Shown here one piece after another: positions 8,098 to 16,509 of a stretch of 29,498 nucleotides of DNA. A program made the translations under genes and the position numbers. Every line of letters begins with the position of its first letter. The stretch's first letter is position 1. Source of the stretch: Bog-877 sp049518775 (GTDB lineage: Bacteria > Chloroflexota > Dormibacteria > Aeolococcales > Bog-877); contig JBEKRL010000019.1 in NCBI GenBank assembly GCA_049518775.1, positions 1 through 29,498 of the forward strand, read 5' to 3'. The notes beneath the pieces are model-generated. The model ran no database searches. It worked only from the letters and a program-made list of their open reading frames with translations, and was not told where the DNA came from.

Positions 8098-8100
8098 CGC
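8082..8100. promoter_or_regulatory. Candidate operator 2 (GACA-N-TGTC palindrome over -35)
   Basis: A second centre GACA-C-TGTC at 8087-8095 has the same half-sites as operator 1 and overlaps the -35 hexamer. The two centres are 27 bases apart. Symmetry outside the core is weaker (six of nine per arm). Confidence 0.5.
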
Positions 8101-8405
8101 ACGGCCAGCCCCGAGGTCAAGAAGGCGTGGCGCCCCCAAGTTATGGCCCACTCCTGCTGGGCCAGCCAGCCAGCCCTGCTGGTGGGCCGAGTGACGGTTG
8201 ATCGGGCGATGGACGGTTAGGACCCTGGGGCGGCGCTTCCTGCGATCAACAGCAGAGGGTGAGACGGTCCTAAGACGGGCCGAGGAACGTCTGGCGGAGG
8301 CCGGGGGATGAGCGCGGCGGGCGAGTGCGAGTCCTGAAGTTGGAGCTGGTCGCTGGGCGACTACCGTCCGAGAAGAAGCCAAAGCGGTCCTAGAGCCAAG
8401 GACAA
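8101..8405. other. Gene-poor interval upstream of dps
   Basis: Beyond the dps promoter this stretch shows no gene, RNA or clear repeat. Open frames are shadows with no recognisable motif. Confidence 0.3.
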
Positions 8406-9026
8406 TCAGTCCGGTCCGCGGGCACGTCTGAAACGTCCAATGAGACGCAGGCCGGGGACCAGCTGCGGTACCTGCTCACGGTAGCGAGGGTAGCCGTCGG
8501 GGAAGGCTGTCAGCAGCACTCGTTCCTCCGCCCTGATCCTGATCTCGAACAGGATCAGACCCACGGGAAAGAGCAGGATCCACTGCCCAATCCCCGCCAG
8601 CAACCAGGTGCCGGCAAGCATCCCCAGGAGCCCAGTCTAGATGGGATGTCGGGTGATCCCGTAAGGGCCATCGGTCCGCAGGGCGTGTTGCTCCTTGATC
8701 GTCGGATGCGAACGCCACATGGTTCCCAGGGCGAAGCGTGCCCACAACGTGAACCCCGTCGAGGCCAGCAACACCATCAGTCCGAAGATGTGCACCCAGA
8801 GTGTCTGTGCCGTCAAGGAGTGCCAGTCAGCGGAAGGCACGATTCTTAGGGTCAGCAAGGCAATGAGTGCCAATACGATGACCGCCCCAACGAGCGCGAG
8901 GGATCCGGAGGGAGCTCTGGTACGCTCTGAGGGCCCACGAGATGAGTTGTAGAGCGCTCCGTTAACCCAGGTAAGCACCACCGTGCCCCAGCACGTGGTG
9001 GTGCCCACCATGGCCAGCAAACTCAT
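8406..9026 (-). pseudogene. Isoprenylcysteine carboxyl methyltransferase-like protein, broken by an in-frame TAG
   Basis: Membrane methyltransferase of the ICMT/PEMT family. From ATG 9026 there are several hydrophobic helices, then LRTDGPYGITRHPI, a TAG at 8637-8639, and in the same frame TGLLGMLAG, another helix, and RIRAEERVLLTAFPDGYPRY with a final QVPQLVPG. The stop falls exactly where the family has Tyr in RHPxYxG, so a single change from TAC/TAT to TAG explains it. Both halves are otherwise intact, which points to a recent nonsense mutation or a sequencing error. The C-terminal half (ATG 8621) lacks part of the AdoMet site and would not be active alone. Several intact genes here end in TAG, so codon reassignment is unlikely. 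Confidence 0.85.
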
Positions 9027-9054
9027 ATGCGACGCTCTGATCTCAGGGGCAGCT

Positions 9055-9144
9055 CAAGGTGGACCAGGCCGGTCAACGTCGCGGATATGCCCCGCGCCGC
9101 AGGATGGCGACGTGGTCGCCGTAGTAGAGGAGGTTGGCCTCCAT
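9055..9144 (-). pseudogene. Degenerate N-terminus of a site-specific DNA adenine methyltransferase
   Basis: On the minus strand, ATG 9144 opens MEANLLYYGDHVAILRRG. This is the start typical of N6-adenine methylases of the 'YYGDNLxILR...DESVDLIYLDPPF' type. After RRG the frame is lost; a one-base shift continues HIRDVDRPGPP, which corresponds to the HIxDxSVDLxYLDPP segment with residues missing. No further methylase sequence follows because the neighbouring methyltransferase-like pseudogene begins. Read as a relic of a restriction-modification gene. The match covers only about 30 residues. Confidence 0.45.
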
Positions 9145-9516
9145 CATGGTCCCCTGCATGGTCCGAGCTGGATATCGGCGAGAGCATGGGGGCGGAGGCC
9201 TGCCCAGTGGCTACCGTCCAGCCGTTGTGGATCGCCCGGCTGCCATCGCGCAGCCATCACCTGGGTCTGGGGATTCGGGCTGGCTTCCCGCCGAGTTCCT
9301 GGCTCTTCCTCCCATCCGTCCCAGAAACGCATCGAAGGTGCAGCTCCACCCCGGCTTGCTGCCTCCCCGCCTTCAGATACCCGCTGCCCGTCCGGGCGGG
9401 AGGAGGTGGAGCGGATCAGCAGTGCGCGGCTGGCGTCCCGCCAGATTGACCCTGAAGCGCCCCTCCCCGGCGCCTGCGGCGCTCAGATCGCGGTGCTCAG
9501 ACGAGGACGGGCCGGC
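9145..9516. other. Gene-poor interval
   Basis: No convincing gene or RNA. A minus-strand frame of 62 codons at 9144-9332 shows no family motif. The sequence may belong to the same decayed block as the methylase relic. Confidence 0.3.
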
Positions 9517-9900
9517 TCATCTCGCTGACGTGGTCCGCCGGTGGCCGGCGCGCTTCGCCACCTCCTGGAGGCGCACCGCGATGAGCTTCTCCACCAGCGC
9601 CCTCGGCAGCGGCGCGTCCACGGCGAAGTGGAGTGAGCCCGCGGTGGTCACGTAGCCAGCGAGATCGTCCGGCAGCTCGGAGATCACGGATCCGCTGTGG
9701 GGCAGGTAGCTGAGGTGATTCGTGAAGGCCGCGAATCCGGCGATCACCTTGCCGCGCAGTCGGAAGGCGGGCATGCCATACGCGATGCACTGCTCGGCAT
9801 CGGGAATGACGTCGAGAATCGTCTGCCGCAGCGTGCTCAGCGTGGTCCGCTTGGGGTCCTCGAGCCCGGCCAGGTACGCGTCGATCTCTGCCTGGGACAC
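9517..9900 (-). CDS. DUF1801 domain protein (YdhG-like)
   Basis: Small soluble protein (127 aa) whose whole length matches DUF1801: IDAYLAGLEDPKRTTLSTLR, then PDAEQCIAYGMPAFRLRGK, FAAFTNHLSYLPHSGSV and a C-terminal helix PRALVEKLIAVRLQEV. The family has a frataxin-like fold and no established biochemical role, although some members are linked to iron or stress. GTG 9900 was chosen because GAGGAT precedes it at suitable distance and the domain begins immediately after; the longer frame to 9984 adds 28 low-complexity residues. It stands alone on the minus strand. Confidence 0.88.
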   Translation of the reverse strand: MSQAEIDAYLAGLEDPKRTTLSTLRQTILDVIPDAEQCIAYGMPAFRLRGKVIAGFAAFTNHLSYLPHSGSVISELPDDLAGYVTTAGSLHFAVDAPLPRALVEKLIAVRLQEVAKRAGHRRTTSAR

Positions 9901-10421
9901 GATGACATCCTCGGTTGCCGGGCGGGGCGCGTCAAGGCGAGGTTGCGGGCCATCCGACCGGCCGCGGCGTGGATCAGCGGGCACCTGCTAGCCGCGTCCA
10001 AGCCGGGCGGGAGGGCCGCTACACCCCGATTCAAGGCGAGGGAGCAGCCTGCTCTGAGTAGCGGGTTCCCAGAACACCCTCTGCTGTTGATCTGAACCGA
10101 AGGGGAATGGTGGAGTGGCGTGACTGTTGATCACTCGCTGATCACTGCGGCGCGGCTGCGGCGGGGCTGCTTCGAAGCTTGATCTCGCCGAGAGGGCCCC
10201 GGGTGGAGGTACCTCCGCCGGCCTCAAGACCCCGCCGCCGATTACTGGCCGGCTGACACCGCCCCCCGCCGATGGACGATGCAGGGCTGCTGCTGACCTC
10301 TTCCGTATCCCCAAACCCCGGCGCGTCGCCCTCCCTGACACCGACTCCACGCTTGGCGCGCGGTGCCGTGCCGTGGTGGCCACGCCGGCGAGGGCGATGC
10401 ACCCCCGAGGCTCCGCCGCGG
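9901..10421. other. Gene-poor interval
   Basis: No gene is supported; several overlapping open frames on both strands are Arg/Pro-rich and motif-free. A direct repeat of GATCAC occurs near 10128-10142 but is too short to interpret. Confidence 0.3.
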
Positions 10422-11561
10422 TCAGCGGCAGAAGGCGACGGCGGCAGCGGTGAGGACCCTGGTGCAGGCGATGGTGCTGGGGAGGTCAGCCCACTCAACG
10501 TCAGCGTGCATGCCATCACCCGCCGAGCCGAACAGAACGGTGGGAATGCCAGCCGCAGATATGAACGCGGAGTCAGCCCAGTAGGTCACCCCCACCATGT
10601 CGAGAGGGCGTCCTAGGACGCGCTCGCCGGCGTCGCAGAGGGTGGCTACCACCGGTGCCGAGGGGTTGGTCTCGAGGGGATCCCGAGCCAGGGTGGTCCG
10701 ATAGGTAGCGACCAGGTCGGGATCGTGAGCGCGGCAGCGGGCGAGCAAGTCCGCGATTTCGCCTTCGACGTCGGCAGTGGTCTCCCCGGGCAGAGTGCGG
10801 CGTTCCAGGGTGAGCACGCAGTGACCGGGAATGGTCGCCTCCTCGTGGCCTCCCGCGATGATCGACGCATGCACGCTGCCCGCTCCCAGTGAGGGGTGCT
10901 GCCGGGCGCGGAGCCGCTGGTTGAGCTCCTCCAGGGCGACCAGGATCGGTCCAGTCTTGACGATGGCATCGACGCCGAGGTGGGGACGCGAGCCGTGCGC
11001 CGCCTTCCCGACGATGTGGAGCTCGATCCACAAGAACCCTCGGTGCGCCGTGCCCACGGCGAGCTCCGTCGGCTCGGTAACAATGGCCGCATCCGCGCTG
11101 ATGTGATGGAGGACCTGCTGGACACCGGCGCTGGAGTGCTCCTCATCAGCGACCGCGGCGACGATGACTTCGCCGCTGATCCCCGCCGCGGCGGCGTCGC
11201 GGCAGGCGACCAGGGCCGCCGCCAGGCCGGCCTTCATGTCGTACGCGCCCCGTCCGTAGAGACGATCGCCGTCGATGCGGGGCACCAGAGGGTCACTCAT
11301 GCCGGCCAGCCCGACGGTGTCCAGATGTCCGCACAGGAGCAGCGTCCGGCCATCGCCCGCCCTTCCGGTCCGAACGATGACGTTCGGGCGGCCGGGGGTC
11401 TCCTCGAGAGGCTCGGCCTTCAGCCCCGCTCGGTTGGCCCAGTCGGCGACGAGCGCCGCGACCGGCCCTTCCCCGGCAGCCCCCATCACCAGCGACGGAT
11501 TGACCGAGTCAATGCTGACGAGATGGGCCAGCAGGTCGACGACATCCCGGTTGCTGTTCAC
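10422..11561 (-). CDS. M20-family metallopeptidase / deacylase (ArgE-DapE-like)
   Basis: Di-zinc amidohydrolase of the ArgE/DapE/carboxypeptidase G2 group (379 aa from GTG 11561). Zinc and catalytic residues are visible: H79 and D81 in GHLDTV, D108 in GRGAYDMKAG, and E140-E141 in DEEHSS. A dimerisation domain begins near HGSRPHLGVDAI, and the last His is in FGSAGDGMHADVEW. GTG 11561 has AAGGA seven bases upstream; the frame extends to GTG 11609, but those 16 residues are not family-like. Acetylornithine, succinyl-diaminopimelate or N-acyl-amino acids are possible substrates; no arginine or lysine biosynthesis neighbours help decide. Confidence 0.92.
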   Translation of the reverse strand: MNSNRDVVDLLAHLVSIDSVNPSLVMGAAGEGPVAALVADWANRAGLKAEPLEETPGRPNVIVRTGRAGDGRTLLLCGHLDTVGLAGMSDPLVPRIDGDRLYGRGAYDMKAGLAAALVACRDAAAAGISGEVIVAAVADEEHSSAGVQQVLHHISADAAIVTEPTELAVGTAHRGFLWIELHIVGKAAHGSRPHLGVDAIVKTGPILVALEELNQRLRARQHPSLGAGSVHASIIAGGHEEATIPGHCVLTLERRTLPGETTADVEGEIADLLARCRAHDPDLVATYRTTLARDPLETNPSAPVVATLCDAGERVLGRPLDMVGVTYWADSAFISAAGIPTVLFGSAGDGMHADVEWADLPSTIACTRVLTAAAVAFCR

Positions 11562-11882
11562 GGCCGTCCTTGCTGCCCCCCAGCGACCCGGCTTCCCCTG
11601 CCACTCCACGATATCAACACGGGATCCGGATCGAGCCCCGTCCCCCGGCGCGGCGAGTCACGCTGGCGGGGCTGGCCTGCGCGGTGGTTTCTGGACCGGG
11701 GCTGAGCACCGCGGAGTGGCGTGGCCCCCGCCTGTCGCCCCAGCCGAGTTCGACCCCTGGCGTAGCCCCGCTGGCGACCCCCGTTCATCAGCGGCGACGC
11801 CACCGCGGAGATGGTCACAAGGGGCCGCCCTGACCGGCCGGCCAGCTCTGAGGCTGGTGCGGCTCTGGTCCAGCCCGCAGAC
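11562..11882. other. Gene-poor interval
   Basis: Sits between two minus-strand genes; no gene, RNA or clear regulatory structure is recognisable other than the M20 gene's RBS region. Confidence 0.3.
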
Positions 11883-12248
11883 TCAGCCGCGAGGGCGGCG
11901 GATTGCGTCCTGGATCTCGCTGACGGCGCTCTCGGGGTCGGCCACATCCACCACCAACTCACTGAAGTGCTCGTGCTGCAGTGAGATCACGATCGCGTGC
12001 CCCTCGTGGTGGACGTCCCAGAACACCATGCCCTTCGAGTTGACGAAGGTTCCCGCCTGCAGCACGCCCGGGATCCGGGCTCCCGCCACCTTCACGCCGC
12101 TGGCGACGCTTGCGTGGGCCTCGGGGTCGGCGCGCACCCCAGTGATGTCATCGAGGGGGATGGTCAGGTGACCCCGCATGGCCCAGAGCTTGTCCAACCC
12201 TTCCAGGGTCAGCTCAAGTACCCCGTCCTTGATGCGGTAATCGGTCAC
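11883..12248 (-). CDS. Small PH-like domain protein of unknown function
   Basis: A 121-residue soluble protein: YRIKDGVLELTLEGLDKLWA, then LTIPLDDITGVRADPEAHAS, GARIPGVLQAGTFVNSKG, FWDVHHEGHAIVISL and a C-terminal helix DPESAVSEIQDAIR. Alternating short strands ending in one helix match the bacterial PH-like fold of small actinobacterial proteins with the same 'IPGV...G' and 'FWDV...A(I/V)V' pattern. No enzyme motif is present. The GTG 12248 has no Shine-Dalgarno; a -10-like TATGCT lies six bases upstream, so it may be leaderless. Confidence 0.75.
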   Translation of the reverse strand: MTDYRIKDGVLELTLEGLDKLWAMRGHLTIPLDDITGVRADPEAHASVASGVKVAGARIPGVLQAGTFVNSKGMVFWDVHHEGHAIVISLQHEHFSELVVDVADPESAVSEIQDAIRRPRG

Positions 12249-12254
12249 CTACTG

Positions 12255-12283
12255 AGCATACTGGGGTGGCAGACCATCGGCAA
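12255..12283 (-). promoter_or_regulatory. Candidate leaderless promoter of the PH-like gene
   Basis: On the minus strand TTGCCG (12278-12283), a 17-base spacer and TATGCT (12255-12260) stand six bases before GTG 12248. Each hexamer matches consensus at four positions. The start site would fall at or beside the GTG. Confidence 0.5.
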
Positions 12284-12643
12284 GCCGAGCTCCGCTGGCT
12301 CGGGGGCAGCGGATGCTGGGTGCGATCGTTCCACCGAGGATCGCCCGTCCTGCGGACCTTCGGCGCTGCCAGCCACGTCCGGTGCGGCCCCGCCAGAGGC
12401 CTCTGTGGCGGTTGGTCAGGCGTCGGTGGGGATCCCCAGCCGGGGAAAGCGCGCATGCGCCGGAGGCGAGGGTGCCGCGGCGACGAGCACAGCGACAGCG
12501 GTGGCAAGGCCTCCTCGGGTCACGGCCAGATCCTGCAGGGCGATCGGCACACCGCGGATCCACCCAATCCTCCTGGCGTCAGAGGCGCTGCACCAGCTCG
12601 TGCTTCACCTTCCACCCCTCCACTCGCCGCAGCGCCCCAGCCC
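12284..12643. other. Gene-poor interval between nrdJ terminator and PH-like gene promoter
   Basis: No gene is supported on either strand. Open frames are motif-free shadows. Confidence 0.3.
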
Positions 12644-12681
12644 GAATAAGAAGAGCGCCCGAGACTTGCTCCCGGGCGCTC
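12644..12681 (-). terminator. Intrinsic terminator of nrdJ
   Basis: A perfect 9-bp stem GAGCGCCCG/CGGGCGCTC (12653-12681) with an eleven-base loop is followed, in minus-strand direction, by TTCTTATTC. It begins about 30 bases beyond the nrdJ stop codon. Confidence 0.8.
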
Positions 12682-12712
12682 CGTGCCTGGTTAACTCGCC
12701 AATGCCTCCTCT

Positions 12713-15565
12713 TCAGGAGCAGCCGGAGGTGCTCCCACAGTTCATGCACTTGTAGCAGGCACCGTTGCGGACCATGAGGGAGCCGCACTCGGAGCAGGAG
12801 GGAGCGTCCTCCTGGTTGCGGTAGGTGAGATCGGAGAAGAGCTGCTTGGAACTCGCGTGACCAGGGCCGGTGGGCATGGTGAGGGTGGCGCTGGGAGCCG
12901 GGGCAGCCTGGGTGCCCGTCGAGAGGGTGGCACTGTCCATCGCCTCCTCCCTTCGGCTGATGATGCCCAAGGCGTCCCTGTCCTCGGCGGATAGATAGCG
13001 GGCCGCCAGCCAGCGGAAGATGTAGTCCACGATCGACTTGGCGATCGGGATCTCGGGGTTCCCGGTGTAGCCGGCCGGCTCGAAGCGGGTGTGGGCGAAC
13101 TTGGCGCAGAAGAGCCGCAGCGGGACCCCGTACTGGAGCGCCACCGAGACGGAGGTGGCGAAGGAGTCCATCATCCCGCTGAGGGTGCTGCCCTCCTTGG
13201 CCATCTTGAGGAAGATCTCGCCGGGCTGGCCGTCCTCGTAGAGGCCGACGGTGAGATAACCCTCGTGGCCCTGGATATCGAACTTGTGGGTGATCGCAGC
13301 CCGCTCCGAGGGCAGCCGGTGGCGGGCCGGGCGGGCCGCCGGGGCCGGTTCCGTCCCCTCCTGGCCGTTGAAGGTTGCCTGCTTCCTGGAGGTGGAGAGC
13401 GGCTGGCTGCGCTTGCTGCCGTCGCGGTAGACCGCGATCGCCTTCAGTCCCAGCTTCCAGGCGTCGGTGTAGGCCTGCTCCACGTCCTCCGTGGTGGCGT
13501 CATGAGGCAGGTTGACGGTCTTGCTGATGGCTCCGGAGATGAAGGGCTGAACCGCCGCCATCATCCGCACGTGACCCTGCCAGCTGATAGAGCGCTGGCC
13601 GTTGGCGGGCGGGAAGGCGCAATCGAAGACGGCGAGATCGTCCTCCCGGAGGTGGGGGGCACCCTCGATGGTGTCCTGCTCGTTGATGTAGGCCACGATG
13701 TCGGAGATCGCCTCCGCGCCATAGCCGAGCTTGCGGAGCGCCGAGGGCACGGTCCCATTGACCATCTTGAGAAGCCCCCCGCCCACCAGTTTCTTGTACT
13801 TGACCAGGGCGATGTCCGGCTCCACCCCGGTGGTGTCACAGTCGAGCATGAAGGAGATGGTGCCGGTTGGGGCCAGGACCGTGGCCTGGGCGTTGCGGTA
13901 GCCGTGGACGGCGCCCAGCTCATGGGCGTCATCCCAAGCCTTGCGGGCGGCCGCCAGGATCGGGGCCGGCGCGTGCTCGCTGGAGATCTTGTAGGCGGCG
14001 GCGCGGTGCTTCTCCATCACCCGCAGCATGGGCTGGCGGTTGACCTCGTAGCCCTCAAAGGGGCCGACCTCCTTGGCGATCCGGGCCGACTGCGCGTACG
14101 CCTCACCGGTGAGGACGGCGGTTAGCGCTCCCGAGTAGTCCCTGGCCTGGGGGCTGTCGTAGGGGAGCCCCAGCGCCATCAGTACCGCCCCCAGGTTGGC
14201 GTACCCCAGGCCCAGAGGGCGGAACTTGATGCTGTTCTGGGTGATGCGCTCGGTGGGGTAGGTGGCGAAGCCCACCAGCACCTCCATGGCGGTCAGCATC
14301 ACCTGGATGGTGTGGCGGTAGCCTTCGAGGTCGAAGCTGCCGTCCTCGGAGAGGAACTTCATCAGGTTGATGCTGGAGAGGTTGCAGGCGGTGTCGTCCA
14401 GGTAGACGAACTCGCTGCAGGGGTTGCTGGCGTTGATCCGGCCCGAGTTGGGCGAGGTGTGCCACTCGTTGATGGTGGTGTCGAACTGGAGCCCGGGGTC
14501 GCCGCAGGACCACGCCGCTTCGGCGATCTGGCGCATGAGATCGCGGGCCCGGAACGTGCCCACCACCCGGCTCCTGTCGGTGACCGCGTAGGTGCGCCAC
14601 TCCTTGTCCTCGAGGAAGGCGCGCATGAACTCGTCGGTCACGCGTATCGAGTTGTTGGAGTTCTGGAAGAAGACCGAGGAGTAGGCCTCCCCGGTGAACG
14701 CCCCGTCGTATCCGGCCTCGATCAGGGCCCAGGCCTTGCGCTCCTCGCGCACCTTGCAGTTGATGAAGTCGACGATGTCGGGGTGGTCGGCGTTGAGGAT
14801 CACCATCTTGGCGGCCCGGCGGGTGGTGCCCCCGGACTTGATCACCCCGGCGAAGGCGTCGAAGCCCTTCATGAAGGAGACCGGGCCGCTGGCGGTTCCG
14901 CCTGAGGCAAGGTGCTCCACCGAGGAGCGGATCGAGGAGAGGTTGGTGCCAGTGCCGGAGCCATGCTTGAAGAGCATGCCCTCGGTCTTGGCCAGGGTCA
15001 GGATCGAGGCCATGGTGTCCTCGACCGAGTTGATGAAGCAGGCGCTCACCTGGGGGTTGGGGTCGGCGCCGAGGTTGAACCAGACCGGGCTGTTGAAGGC
15101 CGCCACCTGGTTGACCAAGATCGCGCACAGCTCCTGGTGGAAAACCTCGAGGTCCTCCGAGCTGGCGAAGTAGCCGCCTCGCTCAGCCCAGTCCCGGGTG
15201 GTGTCGGCAACCCGGGAGATCATCTGGCGCACGCTGGTCTCTCGCTGGGGGCTGCCCTGGAGCCCGCGGAAGTACTTGGAGACCACCACGTTGGTGGCCA
15301 GCTGGGACCAGGACGAGGGCACCTCGACGTCGACCTGGGTGAAGACGGTCTCGCCCTTTTCACTGGTGATGCTGGCGGTCCGGCGCTCCCACTCGAGGGC
15401 GTCGAAGGGGTGCATTCCCGGCTGGGTGAAGTGTCGCTCCATGCGCAGGCCGGCCCCCCGGCGGGTCTTGGCCGGCGACTGTCCCGCAGACCGATCAGTC
15501 GGAGTGTGGCCGCCCCTGGAGTCCGCAACCGAGCCGGGTTCGGGGACGCTCGCAGGTCGGTCCAC
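12713..15565 (-). CDS. nrdJ: Vitamin B12-dependent (class II) ribonucleoside-diphosphate reductase
   Basis: Oxygen-independent, adenosylcobalamin-dependent enzyme that reduces ribonucleotides for DNA synthesis (950 aa). The finger loop NPCSE gives N381, the thiyl-radical C383 and E385; the reducible pair is C176 (SACFIN) and C394 (TACNLSSINL). NSPVWFN and KHGSGTGTNLSSIRS are conserved substrate and phosphate-site segments. The C-terminus carries the family's Cys-rich tail, CSECGSLMVRNGACYKCMNCG, for zinc binding and reduction. GTG 15565 was chosen because AGGAGGG sits seven bases upstream; the frame runs open to 15946, but that part is low-complexity. The first 42 residues are also poorly conserved, and ATG 15439 (MERHFTQ) is a weaker alternative. 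No other reductase occurs in the window. Confidence 0.96.
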   Translation of the reverse strand: MDRPASVPEPGSVADSRGGHTPTDRSAGQSPAKTRRGAGLRMERHFTQPGMHPFDALEWERRTASITSEKGETVFTQVDVEVPSSWSQLATNVVVSKYFRGLQGSPQRETSVRQMISRVADTTRDWAERGGYFASSEDLEVFHQELCAILVNQVAAFNSPVWFNLGADPNPQVSACFINSVEDTMASILTLAKTEGMLFKHGSGTGTNLSSIRSSVEHLASGGTASGPVSFMKGFDAFAGVIKSGGTTRRAAKMVILNADHPDIVDFINCKVREERKAWALIEAGYDGAFTGEAYSSVFFQNSNNSIRVTDEFMRAFLEDKEWRTYAVTDRSRVVGTFRARDLMRQIAEAAWSCGDPGLQFDTTINEWHTSPNSGRINASNPCSEFVYLDDTACNLSSINLMKFLSEDGSFDLEGYRHTIQVMLTAMEVLVGFATYPTERITQNSIKFRPLGLGYANLGAVLMALGLPYDSPQARDYSGALTAVLTGEAYAQSARIAKEVGPFEGYEVNRQPMLRVMEKHRAAAYKISSEHAPAPILAAARKAWDDAHELGAVHGYRNAQATVLAPTGTISFMLDCDTTGVEPDIALVKYKKLVGGGLLKMVNGTVPSALRKLGYGAEAISDIVAYINEQDTIEGAPHLREDDLAVFDCAFPPANGQRSISWQGHVRMMAAVQPFISGAISKTVNLPHDATTEDVEQAYTDAWKLGLKAIAVYRDGSKRSQPLSTSRKQATFNGQEGTEPAPAARPARHRLPSERAAITHKFDIQGHEGYLTVGLYEDGQPGEIFLKMAKEGSTLSGMMDSFATSVSVALQYGVPLRLFCAKFAHTRFEPAGYTGNPEIPIAKSIVDYIFRWLAARYLSAEDRDALGIISRREEAMDSATLSTGTQAAPAPSATLTMPTGPGHASSKQLFSDLTYRNQEDAPSCSECGSLMVRNGACYKCMNCGSTSGCS

Positions 15566-15572
15566 TGGAATT

Positions 15573-15579
15573 CCCTCCT
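15573..15579 (-). promoter_or_regulatory. Strong RBS fixing the nrdJ start
   Basis: AGGAGGG on the minus strand lies seven bases before GTG 15565 and decides the start within a much longer open frame. Confidence 0.75.
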
Positions 15580-15623
15580 GGCAGGACGAGTGGGATGCTG
15601 AGGTGAGAGCTAGGTGGCCGCTG

Positions 15624-15640
15624 GACCACATGTAGTGGTC
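15624..15640. promoter_or_regulatory. 17-base perfect inverted repeat upstream of nrdJ
   Basis: GACCAC-ATGTA-GTGGTC is a perfect 6-5-6 inverted repeat, 59 bases upstream of the nrdJ start and downstream of the candidate promoter. It could be an operator. It does not closely match the usual NrdR box (ACACwATATATwGTGT), so the binding protein is unknown. Confidence 0.45.
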
Positions 15641-15661
15641 GCTGCAGGTCCCAGCCGCAAT

Positions 15662-15690
15662 ATCTTGAGCGACGGCGGCGACAATGTCAA
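15662..15690 (-). promoter_or_regulatory. Candidate nrdJ promoter
   Basis: On the minus strand a perfect -35 TTGACA (15685-15690) is followed after 17 bases by CAAGAT (15662-15667), which keeps only the A2, A5 and T6 of a -10. The good -35 with a poor -10 would suit an activated or regulated promoter. Confidence 0.4.
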
Positions 15691-16122
15691 GAGCCGATCC
15701 CACCTTGTTGCTGGGGCGCTTTCCGGGAGGCGGCCCCAGGGCCACCTCCCAATTCTCCCCCAACTCGCCCCCTCGCGGGAGTGGCGATGTGCCCGCCCCT
15801 CTGAGCCTCAAGGGGACCCAGGTCGGCCGCGCTCGCTCCCCCGGCGAGCGGTCCCGCCCAGGTGGCGAGCGCTCGCGGGGTCCTTGCCGTGGTTCGGCCG
15901 CGCCGGGCCGGCGGTGGCCAGCCGCCGCCTCGGGCGCGACCAGCATCGGTCCCCACCACGTTGGAGCCCCGCGCCAGGGTCCTGGTCGCGGCCACGGACG
16001 GATTCATCCCGGCCGAGCCGTGCGGCGCCAGAGCCAGCTGGTTGTCAGCGAGGTGCTGCCGGAGGCGAGCCGGCAGGGGTGCCGCGGGGCCCCCCATTCA
16101 GCTGGACCTGTGCCCCGGACAG
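15691..16122. other. Gene-poor interval upstream of nrdJ
   Basis: No gene is supported. Inverted GC-rich elements such as CGAGCGCTCG near 15863 occur but carry no recognisable function. No cobalamin-riboswitch B12 box was seen. Confidence 0.3.
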
Positions 16123-16353
16123 CTACTCCACTGCCAGGCAGGTGACGGTGCGGAGCACCCCGTTGAAGCGGTGGAGCCGGTCCACGACCAGGGCGCCCAC
16201 CCCCTTCACGTCCTCGGCCTCGATCTGAGCGATCGCGTCGTACTCTCCGGTGATGGCGTCGACCTGGGTGACCCCCTTCTCCTTGCGCATCTCGTGGACC
16301 ACATCCATGGCCTTGCCCGGCTCAAGCGTCATCAAGATGTACGCGTGCACCAT
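16123..16353 (-). CDS. Stand-alone Lrp/AsnC ligand-binding (RAM) domain protein
   Basis: A 76-residue protein consisting only of the RAM/ACT-like domain: VHAYILMTLEPGKAMDVVHEM, the GVTQVDAITGEYDAIAQIEA core and a final strand VTCLAVE. In Lrp/AsnC regulators this domain binds amino acids and drives oligomerisation; here there is no DNA-binding half. ATG 16353 has GAGGGAGGG about six bases upstream. It is divergent from the threonine-degradation operon, which makes amino-acid sensing or modulation of a partner regulator plausible but unproven. Confidence 0.9.
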   Translation of the reverse strand: MVHAYILMTLEPGKAMDVVHEMRKEKGVTQVDAITGEYDAIAQIEAEDVKGVGALVVDRLHRFNGVLRTVTCLAVE

Positions 16354-16509
16354 CGTGGACCCTCCCTCAAGCGCCAGTTTCGGTTCCGCCCGGCCGACCT
16401 CTGCCTATTCCTCACCATATCCGATCCCGGACCGCGGGAGAGCCCAGCTTAGCCGCATCATTAGACGTGGCCGCACCCGGTCCGGGTGGGCCCAAGGAGG
16501 CGCTCAGCG

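Noticed and set aside
8406..9026. Amber stop in the ICMT-like gene as evidence of TAG reassignment or recoding
   Set aside because: Several intact genes here (kbl, the membrane protein ending at 19861, the Pro/Thr-rich protein) terminate at TAG and no recoding element was seen.
15566..15946. N-terminal extension of nrdJ to the first start in the open frame
   Set aside because: The extension is low-complexity, covers the promoter and inverted repeat, and an ideal RBS precedes GTG 15565.
15566..16122. Cobalamin riboswitch upstream of the B12-dependent reductase
   Set aside because: No B12-box-like sequence or multi-stem arrangement was found on the minus strand; a covariance search would be decisive.
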